From the NCBI GenBank assembly GCA_013433145.1, contig CM024184.1, forward strand, positions 5,146,137 through 5,210,136: a DNA stretch of 64,000 bases, read 5' to 3'. Under the pieces are notes generated by a model. That model saw only the letters and a program-made list of their open reading frames with translations. It was not told the origin of the DNA and did no database searches. Positions within the stretch are counted from its first letter, which is position 1; each line of letters begins with the position of its first letter. Source of the stretch: Ascaris suum. Its lineage: Eukaryota; Nematoda; Chromadorea; Rhabditida; Ascarididae. Below are positions 25,043-43,000 of the stretch, one piece after another. The position numbers and the translations under genes are program-made.

Positions 25043-28000
25043 GTCTCGCCCGTATATGAGAAGACGCAAAGCCAGAGCAGTATCACTACAAAAAATGTCA
25101 GACCAAATGAACATCGAAACAGACGCAATGACAACGATGCAAGCAACAACGACGACTACACCGGAGACAACCACAACCACTTCACCGACAACGACAACAA
25201 CAACCACTCCATCCACAACGACAACAATTGAAGAAACAACGACGACTACACCGAGACAACCACAACAACCACAACGACAACGACAACAACAACCACTCCA
25301 TCCACAACGACAACGAAGACACAACACGACTACACCGGAGACAACCACAACCACTTCACCGACAACGACAACAACAACCACTCCATCCACAACGACAACA
25401 ATTGAAGAAACAACGACGACTACACCGGAGACAACCACAACCACTTCACCGACAACGACAACAACAACCACTCCATCCACAACGACAACAATTGAAGAAA
25501 CAACGACGACTACACCGGAGACAACCACAACCACTTCACCGACAACGACAACAACAACCACTCCATCCACAACGACAACAATTGAAGAAACAACGACGAC
25601 TACACCGGAGACAACCACAACCACTTCACCGACAACGACAACAACAACCACTCCATCCACAACGACAACAATTGAAGAAACAACGACGACTACACCGGAG
25701 ACAACCACAACCACTTCACCGACAACGACAACAACAACCACTCCATCCACAACGACAACAATTGAAGAAACAACGACGACTACACCGGAGACAACCACAA
25801 CCACTTCACCGACAACGACAACAACAACCACTCCATCCACAACGACAACAATTGAAGAAACAACGACGACTACACCGGAGACAACCACAACCACTTCACC
25901 GACAACGACAACAACAACCACTCCATCCACAACGACAACAATTGAAGAAACAACGACGACTACACCGGAGACAACCACAACCACTTCACCGACAACGACA
26001 ACAACAACCACTCCATCCACAACGACAACAATTGAAGAAACAACGACGACTACACCGGAGACAACCACAACCACTTCACCGACAACGACAACAACAACCA
26101 CTCCATCCACAACGACAACAATTGAAGAAACAACGACGACTACACCGGAGACAACCACAACCACTTCACCGACAACGACAACAACAACCACTCCATCCAC
26201 AACGACAACAATTGAAGAAACAACGACGACTACACCGGAGACAACCACAACCACTTCACCGACAACGACAACAACAACCACTCCATCCACAACGACAACA
26301 ATTGAAGAAACAACGACGACTACACCGGAGACAACCACAACCACTTCACCGACAACGACAACAACAACCACTCCATCCACAACGACAACAATTGAAGAAA
26401 CAACGACGACTACACCGGAGACAACCACAACCACTTCACCGACAACGACAACAACAACCACTCCATCCACAACGACAACAATTGAAGAAACAACGACGAC
26501 TACACCGAGACAACCACAACCACTTCACCGACAACGACAACAACAACCACTCCATCCACAACGACAACAATTGAAGAAACAACGACGACTACACCGGAGA
26601 CAACCACAACCACTTCACCGACAACGACAACAACAACCACTCCATCCACAACGACAACAATTGAAGAAACAACGACGACTACACCGGAGACAACCACAAC
26701 CACTTCACCGACAACGACAACAACAACCACTCCATCCACAACGACAACAATTGAAGAAACAACGACGACTACACCGGAGACAACCACAACCACTTCACCG
26801 ACAACGACAACAACAACCACTCCATCCACAACGACAACAATTGAAGAAACAACGACGACTACACCGGAGACAACCACAACCACTTCACCGACAACGACAA
26901 CAACAACCACTCCATCCACAACGACAACAATTGAAGAAACAACGACGACTACACCGGAGACAACCACAACCACTTCACCGACAACGACAACAACAACCAC
27001 TCCATCCACAACGACAACAATTGAAGAAACAACGACGACTACACCGGAGACAACCACAACCACTTCACCGACAACGACAACAACAACCACTCCATCCACA
27101 ACGACAACAATTGAAGAAACAACGACGACTACACCGGAGACAACCACAACCACTTCACCGACAACGACAACAACAACCACTCCATCCACAACGACAACAA
27201 TTGAAGAAACAACGACGACTACACCGGAGACAACCACAACCACTTCACCGACAACGACAACAACAACCACTCCATCCACAACGACAACAATTGAAGAAAC
27301 AACGACGACTACACCGGAGACAACCACAACCACTTCACCGACAACGACAACAACAACCACTCCATCCACAACGACAACAATTGAAGAAACAACGACGACT
27401 ACACCGGAGACAACCACAACCACTTCACCGACAACGACAACAACAACCACTCCATCCACAACGACAACAATTGAAGAAACAACGACGACTACACCGGAGA
27501 CAACCACAACCACTTCACCGACAACGACAACAACAACCACTCCATCCACAACGACAACAATTGAAGAAACAACGACGACTACACCGGAGACAACCACAAC
27601 CACTTCACCGACAACGACAACAACAACCACTCCATCCACAACGACAACAATTGAAGAAACAACGACGACTACACCGGAGACAACCACAACCACTTCACCG
27701 ACAACGACAACAACAACCACTCCATCCACAACGACAACAATTGAAGAAACAACGACGACTACACCGGAGACAACCACAACCACTTCACCGACAACGACAA
27801 CAACAACCACTCCATCCACAACGACAACAATTGAAGAAACAACGACGACTACACCGGAGACAACCACAACCACTTCACCGACAACGACAACAACAACCAC
27901 TCCATCCACAACGACAACAATTGAAGAAACAACGACGACTACACCGGAGACAACCACAACCACTTCACCGACAACGACAACAACAACCACTCCATCCACA

Positions 28001-31000
28001 ACGACAACAATTGAAGAAACAACGACGACTACACCGGAGACAACCACAACCACTTCACCGACAACGACAACAACAACCACTCCATCCACAACGACAACAA
28101 TTGAAGAAACAACGACGACTACACCGGAGACAACCACAACCACTTCACCGACAACGACAACAACAACCACTCCATCCACAACGACAACAATTGAAGAAAC
28201 AACGACGACTACACCGGAGACAACCACAACCACTTCACCGACAACGACAACAACAACCACTCCATCCACAACGACAACAATTGAAGAAACAACGACGACT
28301 ACACCGGAGACAACCACAACCACTTCACCGACAACGACAACAACAACCACTCCATCCACAACGACAACAATTGAAGAAACAACGACGACTACACCGGAGA
28401 CAACCACAACCACTTCACCGACAACGACAACAACAACCACTCCATCCACAACGACAACAATTGAAGAAACAACGACGACTACACCGGAGACAACCACAAC
28501 CACTTCACCGACAACGACAACAACAACCACTCCATCCACAACGACAACAATTGAAGAAACAACGACGACTACACCGGAGACAACCACAACCACTTCACCG
28601 ACAACGACAACAACAACCACTCCATCCACAACGACAACAATTGAAGAAACAACGACGACTACACCGGAGACAACCACAACCACTTCACCGACAACGACAA
28701 CAACAACCACTCCATCCACAACGACAACAATTGAAGAAACAACGACGACTACACCGGAGACAACCACAACCACTTCACCGACAACGACAACAACAACCAC
28801 TCCATCCACAACGACAACAATTGAAGAAACAACGACGACTACACCGGAGACAACCACAACCACTTCACCGACAACGACAACAACAACCACTCCATCCACA
28901 ACGACAACAATTGAAGAAACAACGACGACTACACCGGAGACAACCACAACCACTTCACCGACAACGACAACAACAACCACTCCATCCACAACGACAACAA
29001 TTGAAGAAACAACGACGACTACACCGGAGACAACCACAACCACTTCACCGACAACGACAACAACAACCACTCCATCCACAACGACAACAATTGAAGAAAC
29101 AACGACGACTACACCGGAGACAACCACAACCACTTCACCGACAACGACAACAACAACCACTCCATCCACAACGACAACAATTGAAGAAACAACGACGACT
29201 ACACCGGAGACAACCACAACCACTTCACCGACAACGACAACAACAACCACTCCATCCACAACGACAACAATTGAAGAAACAACGACGACTACACCGGAGA
29301 CAACCACAACCACTTCACCGACAACGACAACAACAACCACTCCATCCACAACGACAACAATTGAAGAAACAACGACGACTACACCGGAGACAACCACAAC
29401 CACTTCACCGACAACGACAACAACAACCACTCCATCCACAACGACAACAATTGAAGAAACAACGACGACTACACCGGAGACAACCACAACCACTTCACCG
29501 ACAACGACAACAACAACCACTCCATCCACAACGACAACAATTGAAGAAACAACGACGACTACACCGGAGACAACCACAACCACTTCACCGACAACGACAA
29601 CAACAACCACTCCATCCACAACGACAACAATTGAAGAAACAACGACGACTACACCGGAGACAACCACAACCACTTCACCGACAACGACAACAACAACCAC
29701 TCCATCCACAACGACAACAATTGAAGAAACAACGACGACTACACCGGAGACAACCACAACCACTTCACCGACAACGACAACAACAACCACTCCATCCACA
29801 ACGACAACAATTGAAGAAACAACGACGACTACACCGGAGACAACCACAACCACTTCACCGACAACGACAACAACAACCACTCCATCCACAACGACAACAA
29901 TTGAAGAAACAACGACGACTACACCGGAGACAACCACAACCACTTCACCGACAACGACAACAACAACCACTCCATCCACAACGACAACAATTGAAGAAAC
30001 AACGACGACTACACCGGAGACAACCACAACCACTTCACCGACAACGACAACAACAACCACTCCATCCACAACGACAACAATTGAAGAAACAACGACGACT
30101 ACACCGGAGACAACCACAACCACTTCACCGACAACGACAACAACAACCACTCCATCCACAACGACAACAATTGAAGAAACAACGACGACTACACCGGAGA
30201 CAACCACAACCACTTCACCGACAACGACAACAACAACCACTCCATCCACAACGACAACAATTGAAGAAACAACGACGACTACACCGGAGACAACCACAAC
30301 CACTTCACCGACAACGACAACAACAACCACTCCATCCACAACGACAACAATTGAAGAAACAACGACGACTACACCGGAGACAACCACAACCACTTCACCG
30401 ACAACGACAACAACAACCACTCCATCCACAACGACAACAATTGAAGAAACAACGACGACTACACCGGAGACAACCACAACCACTTCACCGACAACGACAA
30501 CAACAACCACTCCATCCACAACGACAACAATTGAAGAAACAACGACGACTACACCGGAGACAACCACAACCACTTCACCGACAACGACAACAACAACCAC
30601 TCCATCCACAACGACAACAATTGAAGAAACAACGACGACTACACCGGAGACAACCACAACCACTTCACCGACAACGACAACAACAACCACTCCATCCACA
30701 ACGACAACAATTGAAGAAACAACGACGACTACACCGGAGACAACCACAACCACTTCACCGACAACGACAACAACAACCACTCCATCCACAACGACAACAA
30801 TTGAAGAAACAACGACGACTACACCGGAGACAACCACAACCACTTCACCGACAACGACAACAACAACCACTCCATCCACAACGACAACAATTGAAGAAAC
30901 AACGACGACTACACCGGAGACAACCACAACCACTTCACCGACAACGACAACAACAACCACTCCATCCACAACGACAACAATTGAAGAAACAACGACGACT

Positions 31001-34000
31001 ACACCGGAGACAACCACAACCACTTCACCGACAACGACGACAACAATTGAAGACAACAACAACCACTCCATCCACAACGACAACAATTGAAGAAACAACG
31101 ACGACTACACCGGAGACAACCACAACCACTTCACCGACAACGACAACAACAACCACTCCATCCACAACGACAACAATTGAAGAAACAACGACGACTACAC
31201 CGGAGACAACCACAACCACTTCACCGACAACGACAACAACAACCACTCCATCCACAACGACAACAATTGAAGAAACAACGACGACTACACCGGAGACAAC
31301 CACAACCACTTCACCGACAACGACAACAACAACCACTCCATCCACAACGACAACAATTGAAGAAACAACGACGACTACACCGGAGACAACCACAACCACT
31401 TCACCGACAACGACAACAACAACCACTCCATCCACAACGACAACAATTGAAGAAACAACGACGACTACACCGGAGACAACCACAACCACTTCACCGACAA
31501 CGACAACAACAACCACTCCATCCACAACGACAACAATTGAAGAAACAACGACGACTACACCGGAGACAACCACAACCACTTCACCGACAACGACAACAAC
31601 AACCACTCCATCCACAACGACAACAATTGAAGAAACAACGACGACTACACCGGAGACAACCACAACCACTTCACCGACAACGACAACAACAACCACTCCA
31701 TCCACAACGACAACAATTGAAGAAACAACGACGACTACACCGGAGACAACCACAACCACTTCACCGACAACGACAACAACAACCACTCCATCCACAACGA
31801 CAACAATTGAAGAAACAACGACGACTACACCGGAGACAACCACAACCACTTCACCGACAACGACAACAACAACCACTCCATCCACAACGACAACAATTGA
31901 AGAAACAACGACGACTACACCGGAGACAACCACAACCACTTCACCGACAACGACAACAACAACCACTCCATCCACAACGACAACAATTGAAGAAACAACG
32001 ACGACTACACCGGAGACAACCACAACCACTTCACCGACAACGACAACAACAACCACTCCATCCACAACGACAACAATTGAAGAAACAACGACGACTACAC
32101 CGGAGACAACCACAACCACTTCACCGACAACGACAACAACAACCACTCCATCCACAACGACAACAATTGAAGAAACAACGACGACTACACCGGAGACAAC
32201 CACAACCACTTCACCGACAACGACAACAACAACCACTCCATCCACAACGACAACAATTGAAGAAACAACGACGACTACACCGGAGACAACCACAACCACT
32301 TCACCGACAACGACAACAACAACCACTCCATCCACAACGACAACAATTGAAGAAACAACGACGACTACACCGGAGACAACCACAACCACTTCACCGACAA
32401 CGACAACAACAACCACTCCATCCACAACGACAACAATTGAAGAAACAACGACGACTACACCGGAGACAACCACAACCACTTCACCGACAACGACAACAAC
32501 AACCACTCCATCCACAACGACAACAATTGAAGAAACAACGACGACTACACCGGAGACAACCACAACCACTTCACCGACAACGACAACAACAACCACTCCA
32601 TCCACAACGACAACAATTGAAGAAACAACGACGACTACACCGGAGACAACCACAACCACTTCACCGACAACGACAACAACAACCACTCCATCCACAACGA
32701 CAACAATTGAAGAAACAACGACGACTACACCGGAGACAACCACAACCACTTCACCGACAACGACAACAACAACCACTCCATCCACAACGACAACAATTGA
32801 AGAAACAACGACGACTACACCGGAGACAACCACAACCACTTCACCGACAACGACAACAACAACCACTCCATCCACAACGACAACAATTGAAGAAACAACG
32901 ACGACTACACCGGAGACAACCACAACCACTTCACCGACAACGACAACAACAACCACTCCATCCACAACGACAACAATTGAAGAAACAACGACGACTACAC
33001 CGGAGACAACCACAACCACTTCACCGACAACGACAACAACAACCACTCCATCCACAACGACAACAATTGAAGAAACAACGACGACTACACCGGAGACAAC
33101 CACAACCACTTCACCGACAACGACAACAACAACCACTCCATCCACAACGACAACAATTGAAGAAACAACGACGACTACACCGGAGACAACCACAACCACT
33201 TCACCGACAACGACAACAACAACCACTCCATCCACAACGACAACAATTGAAGAAACAACGACGACTACACCGGAGACAACCACAACCACTTCACCGACAA
33301 CGACAACAACAACCACTCCATCCACAACGACAACAATTGAAGAAACAACGACGACTACACCGGAGACAACCACAACCACTTCACCGACAACGACAACAAC
33401 AACCACTCCATCCACAACGACAACAATTGAAGAAACAACGACGACTACACCGGAGACAACCACAACCACTTCACCGACAACGACAACAACAACCACTCCA
33501 TCCACAACGACAACAATTGAAGAAACAACGACGACTACACCGGAGACAACCACAACCACTTCACCGACAACGACAACAACAACCACTCCATCCACAACGA
33601 CAACAATTGAAGAAACAACGACGACTACACCGGAGACAACCACAACCACTTCACCGACAACGACAACAACAACCACTCCATCCACAACGACAACAATTGA
33701 AGAAACAACGACGACTACACCGGAGACAACCACAACCACTTCACCGACAACGACAACAACAACCACTCCATCCACAACGACAACAATTGAAGAAACAACG
33801 ACGACTACACCGGAGACAACCACAACCACTTCACCGACAACGACAACAACAACCACTCCATCCACAACGACAACAATTGAAGAAACAACGACGACTACAC
33901 CGGAGACAACCACAACCACTTCACCGACAACGACAACAACAACCACTCCATCCACAACGACAACAATTGAAGAAACAACGACGACTACACCGGAGACAAC

Positions 34001-37000
34001 CACAACCACTTCACCGACAACGACAACAACAACCACTCCATCCACAACGACAACAATTGAAGAAACAACGACGACTACACCGGAGACAACCACAACCACT
34101 TCACCGACAACGACAACAACAACCACTCCATCCACAACGACAACAATTGAAGAAACAACGACGACTACACCGGAGACAACCACAACCACTTCACCGACAA
34201 CGACAACAACAACCACTCCATCCACAACGACAACAATTGAAGAAACAACGACGACTACACCGGAGACAACCACAACCACTTCACCGACAACGACAACAAC
34301 AACCACTCCATCCACAACGACAACAATTGAAGAAACAACGACGACTACACCGGAGACAACCACAACCACTTCACCGACAACGACAACAACAACCACTCCA
34401 TCCACAACGACAACAATTGAAGAAACAACGACGACTACACCGGAGACAACCACAACCACTTCACCGACAACGACAACAACAACCACTCCATCCACAACGA
34501 CAACAATTGAAGAAACAACGACGACTACACCGGAGACAACCACAACCACTTCACCGACAACGACAACAACAACCACTCCATCCACAACGACAACAATTGA
34601 AGAAACAACGACGACTACACCGGAGACAACCACAACCACTTCACCGACAACGACAACAACAACCACTCCATCCACAACGACAACAATTGAAGAAACAACG
34701 ACGACTACACCGGAGACAACCACAACCACTTCACCGACAACGACAACAACAACCACTCCATCCACAACGACAACAATTGAAGAAACAACGACGACTACAC
34801 CGGAGACAACCACAACCACTTCACCGACAACGACAACAACAACCACTCCATCCACAACGACAACAATTGAAGAAACAACGACGACTACACCGGAGACAAC
34901 CACAACCACTTCACCGACAACGACAACAACAACCACTCCATCCACAACGACAACAATTGAAGAAACAACGACGACTACACCGGAGACAACCACAACCACT
35001 TCACCGACAACGACAACAACAACCACTCCATCCACAACGACAACAATTGAAGAAACAACGACGACTACACCGGAGACAACCACAACCACTTCACCGACAA
35101 CGACAACAACAACCACTCCATCCACAACGACAACAATTGAAGAAACAACGACGACTACACCGGAGACAACCACAACCACTTCACCGACAACGACAACAAC
35201 AACCACTCCATCCACAACGACAACAATTGAAGAAACAACGACGACTACACCGGAGACAACCACAACCACTTCACCGACAACGACAACAACAACCACTCCA
35301 TCCACAACGACAACAATTGAAGAAACAACGACGACTACACCGGAGACAACCACAACCACTTCACCGACAACGACAACAACAACCACTCCATCCACAACGA
35401 CAACAATTGAAGAAACAACGACGACTACACCGGAGACAACCACAACCACTTCACCGACAACGACAACAACAACCACTCCATCCACAACGACAACAATTGA
35501 AGAAACAACGACGACTACACCGAGACAACCACAACCACTTCACCGACAACGACAACAACAACCACTCCATCCACAACGACAACAATTGAAGAAACAACGA
35601 CGACTACACCGGAGACAACCACAACCACTTCACCGACAACGACAACAACAACCACTCCATCCACAACGACAACAATTGAAGAAACAACGACGACTACACC
35701 GGAGACAACCACAACCACTTCACCGACAACGACAACAACAACCACTCCATCCACAACGACAACAATTGAAGAAACAACGACGACTACACCGGAGACAACC
35801 ACAACCACTTCACCGACAACGACAACAACAACCACTCCATCCACAACGACAACAATTGAAGAAACAACGACGACTACACCGGAGACAACCACAACCACTT
35901 CACCGACAACGACAACAACAACCACTCCATCCACAACGACAACAATTGAAGAAACAACGACGACTACACCGGAGACAACCACAACCACTTCACCGACAAC
36001 GACAACAACAACCACTCCATCCACAACGACAACAATTGAAGAAACAACGACGACTACACCGGAGACAACCACAACCACTTCACCGACAACGACAACAACA
36101 ACCACTCCATCCACAACGACAACAATTGAAGAAACAACGACGACTACACCGGAGACAACCACAACCACTTCACCGACAACGACAACAACAACCACTCCAT
36201 CCACAACGACAACAATTGAAGAAACAACGACGACTACACCGGAGACAACCACAACCACTTCACCGACAACGACAACAACAACCACTCCATCCACAACGAC
36301 AACAATTGAAGAAACAACGACGACTACACCGGAGACAACCACAACCACTTCACCGACAACGACAACAACAACCACTCCATCCACAACGACAACAATTGAA
36401 GAAACAACGACGACTACACCGGAGACAACCACAACCACTTCACCGACAACGACAACAACAACCACTCCATCCACAACGACAACAATTGAAGAAACAACGA
36501 CGACTACACCGGAGACAACCACAACCACTTCACCGACAACGACAACAACAACCACTCCATCCACAACGACAACAATTGAAGAAACAACGACGACTACACC
36601 GGAGACAACCACAACCACTTCACCGACAACGACAACAACAACCACTCCATCCACAACGACAACAATTGAAGAAACAACGACGACTACACCGGAGACAACC
36701 ACAACCACTTCACCGACAACGACAACAACAACCACTCCATCCACAACGACAACAATTGAAGAAACAACGACGACTACACCGGAGACAACCACAACCACTT
36801 CACCGACAACGACAACAACAACCACTCCATCCACAACGACAACAATTGAAGAAACAACGACGACTACACCGGAGACAACCACAACCACTTCACCGACAAC
36901 GACAACAACAACCACTCCATCCACAACGACAACAATTGAAGAAACAACGACGACTACACCGGAGACAACCACAACCACTTCACCGACAACGACAACAACA

Positions 37001-40000
37001 ACCACTCCATCCACAACGACAACAATTGAAGAAACAACGACGACTACACCGAGACAACCACAACCACTTCACCGACAACGACAACAACAACCACTCCATC
37101 CACAACGACAACAATTGAAGAAACAACGACGACTACACCGGAGACAACCACAACCACTTCACCGACAACGACAACAACAACCACTCCATCCACAACGACA
37201 ACAATTGAAGAAACAACGACGACTACACCGGAGACAACCACAACCACTTCACCGACAACGACAACAACAACCACTCCATCCACAACGACAACAATTGAAG
37301 AAACAACGACGACTACACCGGAGACAACCACAACCACTTCACCGACAACGACAACAACAACCACTCCATCCACAACGACAACAATTGAAGAAACAACGAC
37401 GACTACACCGGAGACAACCACAACCACTTCACCGACAACGACAACAACAACCACTCCATCCACAACGACAACAATTGAAGAAACAACGACGACTACACCG
37501 GAGACAACCACAACCACTTCACCGACAACGACAACAACAACCACTCCATCCACAACGACAACAATTGAAGAAACAACGACGACTACACCGGAGACAACCA
37601 CAACCACTTCACCGACAACGACAACAACAACCACTCCATCCACAACGACAACAATTGAAGAAACAACGACGACTACACCGGAGACAACCACAACCACTTC
37701 ACCGACAACGACAACAACAACCACTCCATCCACAACGACAACAATTGAAGAAACAACGACGACTACACCGGAGACAACCACAACCACTTCACCGACAACG
37801 ACAACAACAACCACTCCATCCACAACGACAACAATTGAAGAAACAACGACGACTACACCGGAGACAACCACAACCACTTCACCGACAACGACAACAACAA
37901 CCACTCCATCCACAACGACAACAATTGAAGAAACAACGACGACTACACCGGAGACAACCACAACCACTTCACCGACAACGACAACAACAACCACTCCATC
38001 CACAACGACAACAATTGAAGAAACAACGACGACTACACCGGAGACAACCACAACCACTTCACCGACAACGACAACAACAACCACTCCATCCACAACGACA
38101 ACAATTGAAGAAACAACGACGACTACACCGGAGACAACCACAACCACTTCACCGACAACGACAACAACAACCACTCCATCCACAACGACAACAATTGAAG
38201 AAACAACGACGACTACACCGGAGACAACCACAACCACTTCACCGACAACGACAACAACAACCACTCCATCCACAACGACAACAATTGAAGAAACAACGAC
38301 GACTACACCGGAGACAACCACAACCACTTCACCGACAACGACAACAACAACCACTCCATCCACAACGACAACAATTGAAGAAACAACGACGACTACACCG
38401 GAGACAACCACAACCACTTCACCGACAACGACAACAACAACCACTCCATCCACAACGACAACAATTGAAGAAACAACGACGACTACACCGGAGACAACCA
38501 CAACCACTTCACCGACAACGACAACAACAACCACTCCATCCACAACGACAACAATTGAAGAAACAACGACGACTACACCGGAGACAACCACAACCACTTC
38601 ACCGACAACGACAACAACAACCACTCCATCCACAACGACAACAATTGAAGAAACAACGACGACTACACCGGAGACAACCACAACCACTTCACCGACAACG
38701 ACAACAACAACCACTCCATCCACAACGACAACAATTGAAGAAACAACGACGACTACACCGGAGACAACCACAACCACTTCACCGACAACGACAACAACAA
38801 CCACTCCATCCACAACGACAACAATTGAAGAAACAACGACGACTACACCGGAGACAACCACAACCACTTCACCGACAACGACAACAACAACCACTCCATC
38901 CACAACGACAACAATTGAAGAAACAACGACGACTACACCGGAGACAACCACAACCACTTCACCGACAACGACAACAACAACCACTCCATCCACAACGACA
39001 ACAATTGAAGAAACAACGACGACTACACCAGACAACCAAACCACTCCACCGACAACAACAACGACAACACAACGACAACAACCACAACAAACAACGACAA
39101 CCACAACAACCGGAACAACCACTCCATCCACAACGACAACAATTGAAGAAACAACGACCACTCCACAACCACAACCCAACAATTGAACACAACAACGACA
39201 ACTCACCGACAACAAACACAACCACTTCACCGACAACAACGACAACAACAACACAACCACTTCACCGACAACGACAACAATTCCAAGAAACAACGACGAC
39301 TACACCAACGAGACAACCCACAACGACACAACAACACGACAACGACAACAACAACAACCACCCATCCACAACGACAACAATTGAAGAAACAACGACGACT
39401 ACACCGGAGACAACCACAACCACTTCACCGACAACGACAACAACAACCACTCCATCCACAACGACAACAATTGAAGAAACAACGACGACTACACCGGAGA
39501 CAACCACAACCACTTCACCGACAACGACAACAACAACCACTCCATCCACAACGACAACAATTGAAGAAACAACGACGACTACACCGGAGACAACCACAAC
39601 CACTTCACCGACAACGACAACAACAACCACTCCATCCACAACGACAACAATTGAAGAAACAACGACGACTACACCGGAGACAACCACAACCACTTCACCG
39701 ACAACGACAACAACAACCACTCCATCCACAACGACAACAATTGAAGAAACAACGACGACTACACCGGAGACAACCACAACCACTTCACCGACAACGACAA
39801 CAACAACCACTCCATCCACAACGACAACAATTGAAGAAACAACGACGACTACACCGGAGACAACCACAACCACTTCACCGACAACGACAACAACAACCAC
39901 TCCATCCACAACGACAACAATTGAAGAAACAACGACGACTACACCGGAGACAACCACAACCACTTCACCGACAACGACAACAACAACCACTCCATCCACA

Positions 40001-43000
40001 ACGACAACAATTGAAGAAACAACGACGACTACACCGGAGACAACCACAACCACTTCACCGACAACGACAACAACAACCACTCCATCCACAACGACAACAA
40101 TTGAAGAAACAACGACGACTACACCGGAGACAACCACAACCACTTCACCGACAACGACAACAACAACCACTCCATCCACAACGACAACAATTGAAGAAAC
40201 AACGACGACTACACCGGAGACAACCACAACCACTTCACCGACAACGACAACAACAACCACTCCATCCACAACGACAACAATTGAAGAAACAACGACGACT
40301 ACACCGGAGACAACCACAACCACTTCACCGACAACGACAACAACAACCACTCCATCCACAACGACAACAATTGAAGAAACAACGACGACTACACCGGAGA
40401 CAACCACAACCACTTCACCGACAACGACAACAACAACCACTCCATCCACAACGACAACAATTGAAGAAACAACGACGACTACACCGGAGACAACCACAAC
40501 CACTTCACCGACAACGACAACAACAACCACTCCATCCACAACGACAACAATTGAAGAAACAACGACGACTACACCGGAGACAACCACAACCACTTCACCG
40601 ACAACGACAACAACAACCACTCCATCCACAACGACAACAATTGAAGAAACAACGACGACTACACCGGAGACAACCACAACCACTTCACCGACAACGACAA
40701 CAACAACCACTCCATCCACAACGACAACAATTGAAGAAACAACGACGACTACACCGGAGACAACCACAACCACTTCACCGACAACGACAACAACAACCAC
40801 TCCATCCACAACGACAACAATTGAAGAAACAACGACGACTACACCGGAGACAACCACAACCACTTCACCGACAACGACAACAACAACCACTCCATCCACA
40901 ACGACAACAATTGAAGAAACAACGACGACTACACCGGAGACAACCACAACCACTTCACCGACAACGACAACAACAACCACTCCATCCACAACGACAACAA
41001 TTGAAGAAACAACGACGACTACACCGGAGACAACCACAACCACTTCACCGACAACGACAACAACAACCACTCCATCCACAACGACAACAATTGAAGAAAC
41101 AACGACGACTACACCGGAGACAACCACAACCACTTCACCGACAACGACAACAACAACCACTCCATCCACAACGACAACAATTGAAGAAACAACGACGACT
41201 ACACCGGAGACAACCACAACCACTTCACCGACAACGACAACAACAACCACTCCATCCACAACGACAACAATTGAAGAAACAACGACGACTACACCGGAGA
41301 CAACCACAACCACTTCACCGACAACGACAACAACAACCACTCCATCCACAACGACAACAATTGAAGAAACAACGACGACTACACCGGAGACAACCACAAC
41401 CACTTCACCGACAACGACAACAACAACCACTCCATCCACAACGACAACAATTGAAGAAACAACGACGACTACACCGGAGACAACCACAACCACTTCACCG
41501 ACAACGACAACAACAACCACTCCATCCACAACGACAACAATTGAAGAAACAACGACGACTACACCGGAGACAACCACAACCACTTCACCGACAACGACAA
41601 CAACAACCACTCCATCCACAACGACAACAATTGAAGAAACAACGACGACTACACCGGAGACAACCACAACCACTTCACCGACAACGACAACAACAACCAC
41701 TCCATCCACAACGACAACAATTGAAGAAACAACGACGACTACACCGGAGACAACCACAACCACTTCACCGACAACGACAACAACAACCACTCCATCCACA
41801 ACGACAACAATTGAAGAAACAACGACGACTACACACGGAGACAACCACAACCACTTCACCGACAACGACAACAACAACCACTCAACCACAACGACAACAA
41901 TTGAAGAAACAACAACGACTCCCGGACACAACCACAACCACTTCACCGACAACGACAACAACAACCACTCCATCCACAACGACAACAATTGAAGAAACAA
42001 CGACGACTACACCGGAGACAACCACAACCACTTCACCGACAACGACAACAACAACCACTCCATCCACAACGACAACAATTGAAGAAACAACGACGACTAC
42101 ACGGAGACAACCACAACCACTTCACCGACAACGACAACAACAACCACTCCATCCACAACGACAACAATTGAAGAAACAACGACGACTACAGCGGAGACAA
42201 CCACAACCACTTCACCGACAACGACAACAACAACCACTCCATCCACAACGACAACAATTGAAGAAACAACGACGACTACACCGGAGACAACCACAACCAC
42301 TTCACCGACAACGACAACAACAACCACTCCATCCACAACGACAACAATTGAAGAAACAACGACGACTACACCGGAGACAACCACAACCACTTCACCGACA
42401 ACGACAACAACAACCACTCCATCCACAACGACAACAATTGAAGAAACAACGACGACTACACCGGAGACAACCACAACCACTTCACCGACAACGACAACAA
42501 CAACCACTCCATCCACAACGACAACAATTGAAGAAACAACGACGACTACACCGGAGACAACCACAACCACTTCACCGACAACGACAACAACAACCACTCC
42601 ATCCACAACGACAACAATTGAAGAAACAACGACGACTACACCGGAGACAACCACAACCACTTCACCGACAACGACAACAACAACCACTCCATCCACAACG
42701 ACAACAATTGAAGAAACAACGACGACTACAGCGGAGACAACCACAACCACTTCACCGACAACGACAACAACAACCACTCCATCCACAACGACAACAATTG
42801 AAGAAACAACGACGACTACAGCGGAGACAACCACAACCACTTCACCGACAACGACAACAACAACCACTCCATCCACAACGACAACAATTGAAGAAACAAC
42901 GACGACTACACCGGAGACAACCACAACCACTTCACCGACAACGACAACAACAACCACTCCATCCACAACGACAACAATTGAAGAAACAACGACGACTACA

